Shown: piece after piece, positions 27,017 to 34,548 of the stretch
How the letters are laid out: each line of letters opens with the position of its first letter
How positions within the stretch are numbered: the first letter of the stretch is position 1
Source of the DNA: Desulfobacterales bacterium
GTDB lineage: Bacteria; Desulfobacterota; Desulfobacteria; Desulfobacterales; SURF-7
Direction of reading: 5' to 3'
Assembly: GCA_028277765.1 (NCBI GenBank)
Contig: JANQFQ010000076.1
Location: 1-64,000, forward strand
DNA: 64,000 bases
The notes under the pieces: generated by a model
Databases searched by the model: none
What the model saw: only the letters and a program-made list of their open reading frames with translations
What the model was told of the DNA's origin: nothing
Translations under genes and position numbers: made by a program

Positions 27017-28354
27017 ATGGGATTAACAGGAATTCAAATATTCAAGCTCCTGCCGGGGACCAACTGTAAGGAATGCGGTGTTCCCACATGTCTTGCCTTT
27101 GCTATGAATCTTGCATCCGGCAAGGCAGAGCTTGACGCTTGCCCCTATGTTTCTGAAGAAGCAAGGGAAGAGTTGTCAGAAGCTTCTGCGCCTCCGATCC
27201 GTCCTGTTGTTGTGGGAAAAGGCGTCCGCAAAGCAACAACCGGTGGTGAAACTGTGCTCTACAGACATGAAAAGACTTTTTACAGTCCAACCGTGTTTGC
27301 GGCAACAGTTGACGCAGACATAAAAAAAGGAGACCTTGAGAAAAAACTGACAACCTGGAATGCTTTCCAGTATGAGAGAGTCGGTCTCAATCTGCGGCCT
27401 GAAATGATAGGAGTAAAGGATACAGGTGACAAGAAAAAGTTTGCGAACACAGCAAAAACCATTGCCGACACATCTGAATTTAATGTCATCCTCATGACAG
27501 AAGATACAGATACCATGAAGGAAGGTGTTAAGGCGTGCGGCGCTAAAAGGCCGCTCATGTATGCAGCAACAGAAGCAACAATAGGAGATATGGGCAATAT
27601 CGCTCTTGAAAATGATCTGCCTATAGCGGTGAAGGCTGATTCGGTTGAAGGGCTTATCCCCCTTACAGACCAGCTAACCGAAATGGGTGTTAAGGACATT
27701 GTGATCGATCCAGGCTCAAGGGAGATCAAGCAGGCCCTTGAAGATCAGGTAGCCATCAGGCGCGCAGCACTTAAAGACGGAAACCGGTCATTAGGCTTTC
27801 CGACAATCGCCCTGCCGTGTGAAATGGCATCAAATGTTGATGTGGAAGCGCTAATTGCCGGTATGTTTGTAGCCAAATACGGCGGAATTGTCGCACTTTC
27901 AGAGTATGCCCCAGAAGTTATCTTTCCGCTTCTGCTCGAACGGTTGAACATCTACACCGATCCGCAGAGACCGATGACGGTTAAGGAAGGGATCTACGAG
28001 ATAGGCAATCCTGATGAAAATTCACCGGTGCTTGTTACGACCAACTTTGCACTTACATACTTTATCGTATCTGGTGAAGTTGAAAGCAGCAGGGTCCCGG
28101 CATGGCTGCTGATCAAAGACTCCGAAGGGCTGTCTGTTATGACCGCCTGGGCCGCGGGCAAATTCGCGGGCGATGATGTAGGGATCTTTGTGAAGAAGAG
28201 CGGTATCACGGACAAGGTTAAGCATCAGGAAATCATCATTCCTGGATACGCGGCCGCGATTGCCGGCGACATGGAAGAGGAGCTTCCCGGCTGGAACATT
28301 ACAATAGGACCGAGAGATGCCGCTCATATTCCGGGCTTTCTCAAATCAAGATAA
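27017..28354 (+). CDS. acsC: CODH/ACS complex gamma subunit (large corrinoid iron-sulfur protein subunit)
   Basis: 445 residues from the ATG at 27017, which has an AAGGAG site; the frame extends upstream to 26966 through the intergenic stem-loop and is not the start. C17, C20, C25 and C42 (CKECGVPTC) hold the 4Fe-4S cluster that reduces the corrinoid. A TIM barrel (about 90-310) and a C-terminal cobamide-binding domain with PGYAAAIAGDMEE and GPRDAAHIPGF follow. It works with AcsD to carry the methyl group from AcsE to AcsB. Confidence 0.95.
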   Translation: MGLTGIQIFKLLPGTNCKECGVPTCLAFAMNLASGKAELDACPYVSEEAREELSEASAPPIRPVVVGKGVRKATTGGETVLYRHEKTFYSPTVFAATVDADIKKGDLEKKLTTWNAFQYERVGLNLRPEMIGVKDTGDKKKFANTAKTIADTSEFNVILMTEDTDTMKEGVKACGAKRPLMYAATEATIGDMGNIALENDLPIAVKADSVEGLIPLTDQLTEMGVKDIVIDPGSREIKQALEDQVAIRRAALKDGNRSLGFPTIALPCEMASNVDVEALIAGMFVAKYGGIVALSEYAPEVIFPLLLERLNIYTDPQRPMTVKEGIYEIGNPDENSPVLVTTNFALTYFIVSGEVESSRVPAWLLIKDSEGLSVMTAWAAGKFAGDDVGIFVKKSGITDKVKHQEIIIPGYAAAIAGDMEEELPGWNITIGPRDAAHIPGFLKSR

Positions 28355-28366
28355 CTAGGAGGGGTT

Positions 28367-29269
28367 ATGTTTCTCATAGGTGAAAGTTTAAACGTAATAT
28401 CTACAAAGATAGGCAGAGCGTACAAGGAACGTGATCCAGGTCCTATTCAGGAGGAAGCACTCCACCAGAAAAAGATGGGCATGGATTATATCGACATAAA
28501 CCTTGGGCCTGCTAAAAAGGACGGGCATGAACTCATGCCCTGGGTCGTCCAGACCGTACAGGAGGTGGTAGATGATATCCCCCTGGCACTGGACACTTCC
28601 AATATAGGCGCCATTGAAGCGGCTCTGAAAGTATACAAAGAGACGCCGAAACCGGTTCTTATCAACTCAATCATGGCACGGCCGGAACGTTATGAAAAAA
28701 TGATTCCCATGGCTGTGGAGCATAATGCTGATGTTATCGCGCTTCTCTGGGGCCCCCAGGGACTTCCGCGCGACGAGCATGAGCGCGGCGCACTGACGGC
28801 CGAGCTTCTGAATGCCATGAATGAAGCGGGGATTCCCAATGAAAAAATCTGGGTAGACGGCATTGTTACACCGGTTAACATTCAGCAGCAGCAGCTGATC
28901 AGCCTTTTGAACTATATGGCTGACCTGCATGACATGTTTCCCGGTGCAAAGAGTGCCTGCGGTCTTTCCAATATTTCAAACGGACCGCCTGAAAATCTTC
29001 GTTCAATTCTGAACATTACCTACATGGTAATGCTGGAAAGATACGGCATGTATTCATGCATTTCAGATCCTCTGGATGAAACGCTGACAGCAGTTGCCAA
29101 AGGAGAAAGAAAAGACATAGAAGATGTGATAAACAAAACACTGGATGATGCCCTTGTTGACAAGGAGACATCCATTGAAGGGCTGTCCGATGAACTGGCG
29201 GATTATGTAAAGACCGCCAAAGTTATCCTCGGCCTCAGCCTGTATTCGGATTCTTGGCTTGAAGTGTAA
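28367..29269 (+). CDS. acsE: 5-methyltetrahydrofolate:corrinoid/iron-sulfur protein methyltransferase
   Basis: 300 residues, slightly longer than the Moorella enzyme (about 262). It has a pterin-binding TIM barrel: GESLNVIST at the start, YIDINLGPAK (about 43-52), ALDTSN, LINSIMA and GLSNISNGPPE, all typical of the MetH-like pterin-binding family. It moves the methyl group of methyl-THF to the Co(I) corrinoid. The last gene of the operon, 12 bases after acsC with an AGGAGG site, closed by a strong terminator. The extra C-terminal helices (about 245-290) account for the added length. Confidence 0.93.
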   Translation: MFLIGESLNVISTKIGRAYKERDPGPIQEEALHQKKMGMDYIDINLGPAKKDGHELMPWVVQTVQEVVDDIPLALDTSNIGAIEAALKVYKETPKPVLINSIMARPERYEKMIPMAVEHNADVIALLWGPQGLPRDEHERGALTAELLNAMNEAGIPNEKIWVDGIVTPVNIQQQQLISLLNYMADLHDMFPGAKSACGLSNISNGPPENLRSILNITYMVMLERYGMYSCISDPLDETLTAVAKGERKDIEDVINKTLDDALVDKETSIEGLSDELADYVKTAKVILGLSLYSDSWLEV

Positions 29270-29292
29270 GCTTTAAAGCTTTTTATTACTGT

Positions 29293-29334
29293 AAAAAGCC
29301 CCTTCTCGGCAATCGCTGGGAAGGGGCTTTTTTT
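29293..29334 (+). terminator. Rho-independent terminator of the acs operon
   Basis: AAAAAGCCCCTTC (29293-29305) pairs with GAAGGGGCTTTTT (29320-29332) and runs into further T residues. It is the strongest terminator in the window and lies 24 bases after the acsE stop. Confidence 0.92.
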
Positions 29335-29440
29335 ATTAGAAACGCGGGATAGTTCTACTCACGCTTCTTAATCAGGCTTAACATCCATTTGGTTGAAAAA
29401 TTATTTTTTAGCATATCTGCTTTTATATGTTCATTTTCAA

Positions 29441-29503
29441 AAAAGGCTTACATGAATTTCCTGTAAGTCTTTTTCTTTCTGGTGCCGAGGGACAAAATCG
29501 AAC
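29441..29503 (-). repeat. Hairpin plus tRNA 3'-end remnant at the island boundary
   Basis: GGCTTAC...GTAAGTC repeats the terminator next to tRNA-Leu at 1747-1783. It is followed at 29480 by TGGTGCCGAGGGACA and ATCGAAC, which read on the minus strand as a T arm (GTTCGAT), an acceptor end and CCA. No full tRNA can be folded. The unit marks the left side of the AT-rich island. Confidence 0.6.
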
Positions 29504-29689
29504 GGCCCTTTGATGAACGTCTTTCAAAAAGCTCAAGAAATTCAGAAAAGGGCTGACTCAAAGATTATTTTCCAGAAGAATTGGTTCCTCTACATTTAAA
29601 TGAAAAATATCCACAAAATGGTTATTAAGTGGAAAATTTTCTACATTTTTAATGAATTTGAAAAATATTTAGTTTTAAATCGAAAACAT

Positions 29690-29724
29690 TTGACAAAAAC
29701 ACCTTTTTAATAGAAGATATTCTA
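29690..29724 (+). promoter_or_regulatory. Candidate promoter and operator of the Fic gene
   Basis: TTGACA at 29690-29695 is followed by an AT-rich spacer and TAGAAGATATTCTA (29711-29724), arms TAGAA/TTCTA, which would overlap the -10 region. A related near-palindrome lies 80 bases upstream (29630-29643). The pair could be the binding sites of an autoregulator, possibly the AbiEi-like domain of the gene itself. Confidence 0.4.
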
Positions 29725-29750
29725 CAATATTTATGTTAAAGGGTTTCTAA

Positions 29751-31223
29751 ATGGAAAAAAATCTACCAGAAATTGTATTTGGTTCATCTGAAAAAAAAAT
29801 ATCGCAAAGAATCTCCAGGGCAGTAAAATCAGGACGTCTAAAAAAACTACTCCCAAGAATTTATACGTCAAATCTTTCAGACTTTCCAGAAAAGATTATT
29901 AAAAGAAATCTTTACTTAATTCTCGGCAAAATGTTTCCAAAGGCTATACTTAGCCATAGAACAGCCATAGAAGGAAAACCAGCTGAAGGTAATACAATAT
30001 TTTTAACTTATAAATATACAAAAAAGGTAACACTTCCTGGTTTCACAGTGAGGCTTATGAAAGGGCCCGAACCGATCAGTGATGATACACCCTTTCTGGA
30101 CAGCCTTTATATGTCTTCCTTGCCAAGGGCATTTCTTGAAAATATGCAACCTGCCCGAAGACGTGGTTCTGCCGCGAAATCTCTTCCAAAATCTGTAATT
30201 GAGCATAAACTGGACAAGCTTTGCCAGATTCATGGTGAAGATAAACTGAATCAAATACGAGATCGTGCAAATAAGATCGCAACTCAATTGGAAATGAATA
30301 ATGAGTTCAAAAAGCTCAATGAAATCATAAGCGCTATTCTAAGGACTAGCACTATTAGAAATTTGAGTGCCGATTCTGCGAAAGCAAGGGCAGCAGGACG
30401 GCCATATGACCAGGATAGATTAGAGCTTTTCCAGCAGCTTTTTGCAGAATTGAAACAAGCTGACTTGCCTGTATTTAATGAGACAATGGTTACTCCTGAT
30501 GAAATACAATATCAGGCTTTTTTTGAAGCATATTTTTCAAATTATATTGAAGGTACCGAATTTGAAATTCAAGAAGCCAGAGATATTGTTTTCAAAAACA
30601 GGATACCTGAAATGCGGCCGGAAGACGCTCATGATATATTAGGAACGTACAGAATCGTGTCAGATCCAGGAGAAATGAAGTGTATTCCAAAATCACCTGA
30701 CAATTTTCTTGAACTCATTAGATCCCGCCATTCCACATTATTAGCATCCCGTCCTGACAAGTCACCAGGTGAGTTCAAGGAAAAACCAAATCAAGCAGGA
30801 CAGACATATTTTGTTATGCCCGAGCTTGTTTACGGGACCTTAATTAAAAGCTTTGAAATATATCAATCCCTTGACTATGGCCTTGCGCGCTCTTTGTTTA
30901 TGATGTTTATTATCACGGAGATTCATCCTTTTGTGGATGGTAATGGAAGAATAGCAAGGGTGATGATGAATGCGGAACTTGCCAACAGTGGTTTATCAAA
31001 AATTATTATACCGACAGTTTATAGAGAAGATTACCTGCTGGCACTTCGTGCCCTTTCACGCAGAAGAAAAGCTGAGTCATTCATCCGTATGATGTGCCGC
31101 GCACAGAAATTTTCTTCTGAAATAAATTTTTCAAATTACGATAGCGCGTTGCGTTTACTTGAAAGATGCAATGCGTTCAAAGATCACAATGCAGCACGTT
31201 TGATATTGCCAAGCAGACTCTGA
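29751..31223 (+). CDS. Fic-domain protein fused to an AbiEi-like N-terminal region
   Basis: 490 residues. The first 150 or so resemble type IV antitoxin AbiEi regulators: a winged-helix-like start (ISQRISRAVKSGRLKKLLPRIY), then AILSHRTAIEG and a basic beta domain. A helical linker follows. The second half is a Fic AMP-transferase with catalytic HPFVDGNGRIAR (H392). Upstream of it, S263-x3-E267-G268 (SNYIEG) matches the class II inhibitory motif, so the enzyme should be self-inhibited. Fic enzymes transfer AMP to hydroxyl groups of target proteins. It stands alone at the start of an AT-rich island with possible self-operators. Target unknown. Confidence 0.85.
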   Translation: MEKNLPEIVFGSSEKKISQRISRAVKSGRLKKLLPRIYTSNLSDFPEKIIKRNLYLILGKMFPKAILSHRTAIEGKPAEGNTIFLTYKYTKKVTLPGFTVRLMKGPEPISDDTPFLDSLYMSSLPRAFLENMQPARRRGSAAKSLPKSVIEHKLDKLCQIHGEDKLNQIRDRANKIATQLEMNNEFKKLNEIISAILRTSTIRNLSADSAKARAAGRPYDQDRLELFQQLFAELKQADLPVFNETMVTPDEIQYQAFFEAYFSNYIEGTEFEIQEARDIVFKNRIPEMRPEDAHDILGTYRIVSDPGEMKCIPKSPDNFLELIRSRHSTLLASRPDKSPGEFKEKPNQAGQTYFVMPELVYGTLIKSFEIYQSLDYGLARSLFMMFIITEIHPFVDGNGRIARVMMNAELANSGLSKIIIPTVYREDYLLALRALSRRRKAESFIRMMCRAQKFSSEINFSNYDSALRLLERCNAFKDHNAARLILPSRL

Positions 31224-31566
31224 CCAAAGAAGATATTGAAACTGTCGAATATCCGAATTCTCGATTTTTACTGATTTTTGAAAAAAGTCACACACTAATC
31301 CAAATACTAAAACACCTTTATTTTTCAATTTTGTTGCAAATTAATGATACCTTTTCGTCAGGTGCTTAAAGAACATTTCAATATCCTCAAGCAGACTCAT
31401 GAAATGTAAGAAAAGTATAAAAAGTCAATATAACTGCTTAAAAATCTGGGCATTATGAGATTCGGTTGAAAAATCAGAAAAAATCGCACAGTTTCATATA
31501 ACCACCTGCTTATAGGAACGCGCAAACTACAGCGCGTCCCCAAAATTCAGATGTTTTAATTCAAAC
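31224..31566. other. AT-rich intergenic region, little visible
   Basis: No credible gene. A GC-rich imperfect hairpin (GGAACGCGC at 31515-31523 with GCGCGTCC at 31532-31539) precedes the next gene and lacks a U-run. Otherwise nothing recognisable. Confidence 0.5.
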
Positions 31567-31971
31567 ATGAAAATAAAGATCTCCATATTAATAATCTTTT
31601 TTCTCCTCTGCCATAGCATAGGGTTTTCAGAAAGCTTAAATGTTGTCACATATAATGTATTGGCCGATGATACGCATCGCAAGACCAGAACACCTAAACT
31701 TATTGAATTACTAAAAAATTCGAATTCTGATATGTGGAAAGTACTAAATGGCAATAAACCTGGATTTACATGGGATAAAGAGAAAAGTTACATGGCTAGA
31801 GTAGGATCTTTTCCTGGTGAAAAAAGTAGGAGACTTGACAAGATTTATTATAAATCTGCACGAATGATCCCAATTCATATAAAAATAATTGGAGATAAAT
31901 CCATATCGGAAAATTTATTTCCTTCTGATCACTTCGGACTTATTGGGAGTTTTAAACTGAAAGAATTCTAA
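31567..31971 (+). pseudogene. Endonuclease/exonuclease/phosphatase-family gene with internal deletion
   Basis: 134 residues: signal peptide (1-22), then LNVVTYNVLAD, which is the N-terminal catalytic Asn motif of the EEP fold, and at the end SRRLDKIYYKS and FPSDHFGLIGSF with the C-terminal catalytic Asp-His. The middle of the fold, including the metal-binding Glu and the Asp-x-Asn motif, is absent: residues after about 54 jump to the C-terminal third, with about 110 residues missing relative to full-length relatives. The frame is kept, so this is an in-frame deletion, and an active nuclease is unlikely. The stop lies at the edge of a repeat unit (31968-32010). Confidence 0.7.
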
Positions 31972-32010
31972 CAACGAATTAACTCCGACCAAAGAAGCTT
32001 GTGGTTAGAG
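31968..32010 (+). repeat. AACTCCGACC repeat with CTAAC/GTTAG ends
   Basis: A 43-base unit beginning CTAAC and ending GTTAGAG. The reverse complement of 63779-63821 gives the same unit with about eight differences. Its ends resemble integron attC core sites (CTAAC...GTTAG), but the inner complementary boxes of attC are missing. Confidence 0.5.
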
Positions 32011-32100
32011 GTTTGTGTAAATTTTTGTTGAACTACTTATTGCAAAATCCCAGTTGCTTTTTTTTGGGGATTATTCGGGTATTAGCTCATAGGAAAAAAC

Positions 32101-32520
32101 ATGAAATATTTAATTATAATAGTAGCTTTTTTAATCGGTGTTATAGTTGGAATTATAATCCCATTATCTATACCTTTTGTCAGTGATAAAATTGTGTCTT
32201 CTGTTGAAGAAATGATGGAAACTGCTGAAAAGATGGATGAAATCGATTTTGCTGAATTAAAAATACCGGAAGCAAATTTGATACAATCAGTTTTATCCAT
32301 ACGTAATGCTAAAGCTGTTCTTATGTCTATGGAATCAGGAGATACTGAGTTGGCCAAAACAGGTCTTATTAAAGAAATCGGTAGTTTTTATTATACATGG
32401 ACTTATGATGATAAACGAGAACTCAATGATGAAATAATTAATGAATTATTGGAAGAGATTAAATCTGATTCTAATAAGAGCGAAGGACTAAAAAAAGCAA
32501 TTAATTTTATACCAGAATAA
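32101..32520 (+). CDS. Small membrane-anchored protein, unidentified
   Basis: 139 residues. One N-terminal membrane helix (about 3-24) is followed by a helical, acidic soluble part. No family is recognised. It is AT-rich like its neighbours. The preceding AGGAAAA stretch is a weak ribosome site. It lies in the accessory island between the decayed EEP gene and other orphan genes. Confidence 0.6.
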   Translation: MKYLIIIVAFLIGVIVGIIIPLSIPFVSDKIVSSVEEMMETAEKMDEIDFAELKIPEANLIQSVLSIRNAKAVLMSMESGDTELAKTGLIKEIGSFYYTWTYDDKRELNDEIINELLEEIKSDSNKSEGLKKAINFIPE

Positions 32521-32903
32521 TACATGGTTAACAACAACTTCACAGTTACGCTAAAGTCGGTTCGTTTTTTTCTATGCGGTGGACATCTGTGACACTTTTT
32601 CCAGATGATATTATTCAGCTGTATCTCACTTGGATATTGGAAATATAGATAACTTTTACCTGGCAACGTGGAGCAGACGTCGTGTAGATAGCGATTTTAC
32701 GTAAATGCCGTGCAGATATATAGCAAGTTTAGGCTACTGCTCACGCAAGACGCTAGCTGACCAAGGAGGAAAAAATGAGGGTTTTGATTTATTCATTTGT
32801 TGTCTCAATTACAATATTGCTTTTACATATATGAAAATTAAAGTTCAAAACAATGAAATATCCCCTAAGTCTTTATTAATAATGGAGCTAAACTTTAGGT
32901 ATT
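32521..32903. other. Intergenic region with a very short ORF
   Basis: Only a mini-ORF at 32775-32834 is worth noting (listed separately). The rest shows no gene, tRNA or strong hairpin. Confidence 0.5.
32775..32834 (+). pseudogene. 19-codon hydrophobic mini-ORF with strong ribosome site
   Basis: ATG to TGA encodes 19 residues (MRVLIYSFVVSITILLLHI), a single hydrophobic segment, preceded at 5 bases by AAGGAGGAA. It is either a tiny membrane peptide of the type I toxin kind or the surviving start of a truncated membrane gene. No antisense RNA promoter can be identified with confidence. Confidence 0.35.
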
Positions 32904-33227
32904 ATGAATATGAGCAAAACTAAAAAAAGCCTAATTGGGGCGGCAACCTTATTAACAACAATTTTTTTTATTTCATTTTTTTTCCTGTCAAAATATGAAT
33001 CATCATGTACTGAAAAAGATATTTTCTATGCCCTTTCTATTATTCTTGGTATTCTCATGATGTTATATATTTTCATTATGGTAGGCTTTTACTGTTATTT
33101 TGTGATTGATTCTGCTCATATCCCAAAAGAGAGAAAGGCTGTTTGGATTATAATTATTTTGCTTTTTCATGTTGTGGCTATGCCTATTTTATGGTTTGTC
33201 CATATATGGAACGAACCTAAAGAATAA
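32904..33227 (+). CDS. Small integral membrane protein, unidentified
   Basis: 107 residues with three hydrophobic segments (about 10-30, 38-62, 77-100), ending FVHIWNEPKE. The last segment (WIIIILLFHVVAMPILWFVH) resembles phospholipase-D-nuclease-like N-terminal membrane domains of the PLDc_N kind, suggesting a short relative. Weak start context. AT-rich island gene. Confidence 0.55.
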   Translation: MNMSKTKKSLIGAATLLTTIFFISFFFLSKYESSCTEKDIFYALSIILGILMMLYIFIMVGFYCYFVIDSAHIPKERKAVWIIIILLFHVVAMPILWFVHIWNEPKE

Positions 33228-33233
33228 AGGTTA

Positions 33234-33525
33234 ATGACTAATTCAATGGTAAACTCCTACTTTGAAATGATGGCTGCAATTTCAGTCGTGATCTTCGGAA
33301 TTACGATGATATCGATCACACGGAATGTGTCGAAAAACCATAACGAATTAGTTGAAGGAATTGTCACAAGATCCAGATTTGGACTTTTAAATTATAGCTT
33401 TAGAAAATTCATTACACTGTACATACTGTATTATAAAAATAACGGATGTAATTTATTTTTTAATCTTAAATATTATTTCATACACTATGTTTGTTATAGG
33501 AGTTATTCTTTCCATAGTATATTAT
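33234..33525 (+). pseudogene. Two-TM membrane gene with probable frameshift
   Basis: An ATG at 33234 opens a frame with one hydrophobic segment (AAISVVIFGITMISIT) and a soluble part ending near RKFI at about 33410. The same frame then turns into an unlikely Tyr/Asn-rich sequence to 33563, whereas the +1 frame from about 33410 encodes IYFLILNIISYTMF and VIGVILSIVYY, a membrane segment, and stops near 33525. A single-base change around 33405-33435 would join the two. It lies 6 bases after the preceding gene. Confidence 0.45.
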
Positions 33526-33646
33526 TAGATTTGGTTGTAAAACCTGGAAAATTATTATATTAATAAAATATCAGCTTACATTATTCAATTGTGATAACAA
33601 GAAGCATGTCAATTAAAAATGATAACCTTTTGGAGTAGATATTAAA

Positions 33647-33844
33647 ATGAATTTGAACAGAAAAGCAGTAAAATTAATAAGTATGGATAAAGACATAGAC
33701 GATGGATATGTTCAAGCAGAAAGGCATGAATTGTTTTCTATGATTTGGGAAATCACTAAGGATACCTGGTCATTTGTGAAAGGACAAGATGTTAAACAAA
33801 GACTACAAAGAGATGTTACAAATTTTATTAGAAGGGCAAGCTGA
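33647..33844 (+). CDS. Small partner protein upstream of a nucleotidyltransferase
   Basis: 65 residues. The segment ERHELFSMIWEITKDTWSF and the ending QRLQRDVTNFIRRAS match a small protein type that I know as a frequent upstream companion of DUF6036-like nucleotidyltransferases (patterns of the kind ERLxMVWExTxxxW...LQRxVxRxxRR). It overlaps the next gene by 56 bases in another frame, so the two are translationally coupled. Toxin-antitoxin-like roles are plausible but not shown. TTGGAGTAG lies upstream as ribosome site. Confidence 0.7.
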   Translation: MNLNRKAVKLISMDKDIDDGYVQAERHELFSMIWEITKDTWSFVKGQDVKQRLQRDVTNFIRRAS

Positions 33845-34256
33845 TTTTATAATAGTTGGCGCCTATGCGTTAGGTGCACATGGATATCCGCGAGCAACAG
33901 GTGATATTGATATATGGGTAAAACCGGATGAAACAAATTCAAAAAAAGTATATAATGCTCTAGCAAGGTTTGGCGCCCCTCTTGAAGAAATAAAAAACAA
34001 TGATTTCGCAACTGAAGGGATCATTTTTCAAGTTGGAGTGATTCCTAGAAGAATTGATATTATTACGAAAATTGATGGCGTTACCTATGAAGAAGCTGAT
34101 GAAGACAAAATAATAATTGAGGTCGAAGGTTTAAAGTTGCCCATTATATCATTAGATAAATTAATCAAGAATAAAACGTCAACCGGCAGAGACAAGGATG
34201 AACTTGACGTTAAAATGATTAAAAAGAGAACAAGTCATGGCAAAGGAATAGAGTAG
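33789..34256 (+). CDS. DUF6036/MNT-type nucleotidyltransferase
   Basis: 155 residues. VGAYALGAHGYPRATGDIDIWV carries the nucleotidyltransferase signature with metal-binding D39 and D41; the family typically starts MLNKDFKE as here (MLNKDYKE), supporting the start despite the 56-base overlap with the upstream small gene. A conserved LPIISLDKLIKNK stretch and an Arg/Asp pair (GRDKDELDV) follow. Relatives include AbiEii-like and MNT toxins or antitoxins that transfer nucleotides to tRNA or protein. It closes the accessory island. Confidence 0.85.
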   Translation: MLNKDYKEMLQILLEGQADFIIVGAYALGAHGYPRATGDIDIWVKPDETNSKKVYNALARFGAPLEEIKNNDFATEGIIFQVGVIPRRIDIITKIDGVTYEEADEDKIIIEVEGLKLPIISLDKLIKNKTSTGRDKDELDVKMIKKRTSHGKGIE

Positions 34257-34470
34257 ACTCCCATAGATTTGTCCTAACAAGTGGTAGAAATTATTTAAAA
34301 TCGTATAATCTCAGATCCACCATTCCTGCTGAATGTTGCCGTATCTATCGTTTCCTTCATTTTTTGCCAGTAAGTTGTACTTTTTTAGGGGTCTGGAATT
34401 TTCCAGTATACAAGGATGTTGCCTTTATATACTTTAGAATTTATGCTATTATAAAATAAACTCATTTTAA

Positions 34471-34506
34471 CGGGACCGGCAAATCAACTGGTCCCTTATT
34501 TTTTTT
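34471..34506 (+). terminator. Rho-independent terminator
   Basis: GGGACCG and TGGTCCC arms close a loop, followed by TTATTTTTTTT. It ends transcription coming from the island before the chemoreceptor gene. It leaves only about 40 bases before that gene's start, so it could also act as a leader attenuator. Confidence 0.7.
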
Positions 34507-34548
34507 AATCAGCACCTGATTTGTTAGAAAAAATTAATGGAGGAGTTG

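Larger units (their letters stand above)
29335..29750. other. AT-rich junction region with tRNA-like remnant and Fic promoter
   Basis: No gene is seen. It marks the drop from moderate to low G+C. It holds a terminator-like hairpin plus tRNA 3'-end remnant (29441-29503), then an AT-rich stretch with related near-palindromes TGGAAAATTTTCTA (29630-29643) and TAGAAGATATTCTA (29711-29724) and a TTGACA hexamer at 29690-29695. Confidence 0.6.

Noticed and set aside
32705-32923. 72-residue ORF
   Set aside because: It has no ribosome site and an unlikely composition, and overlaps the start of the 107-residue membrane protein.
31968-34256. Integron cassette array
   Set aside because: One unit has CTAAC/GTTAG ends, but the following genes are not separated by matching sites, and no integrase gene is in the window.
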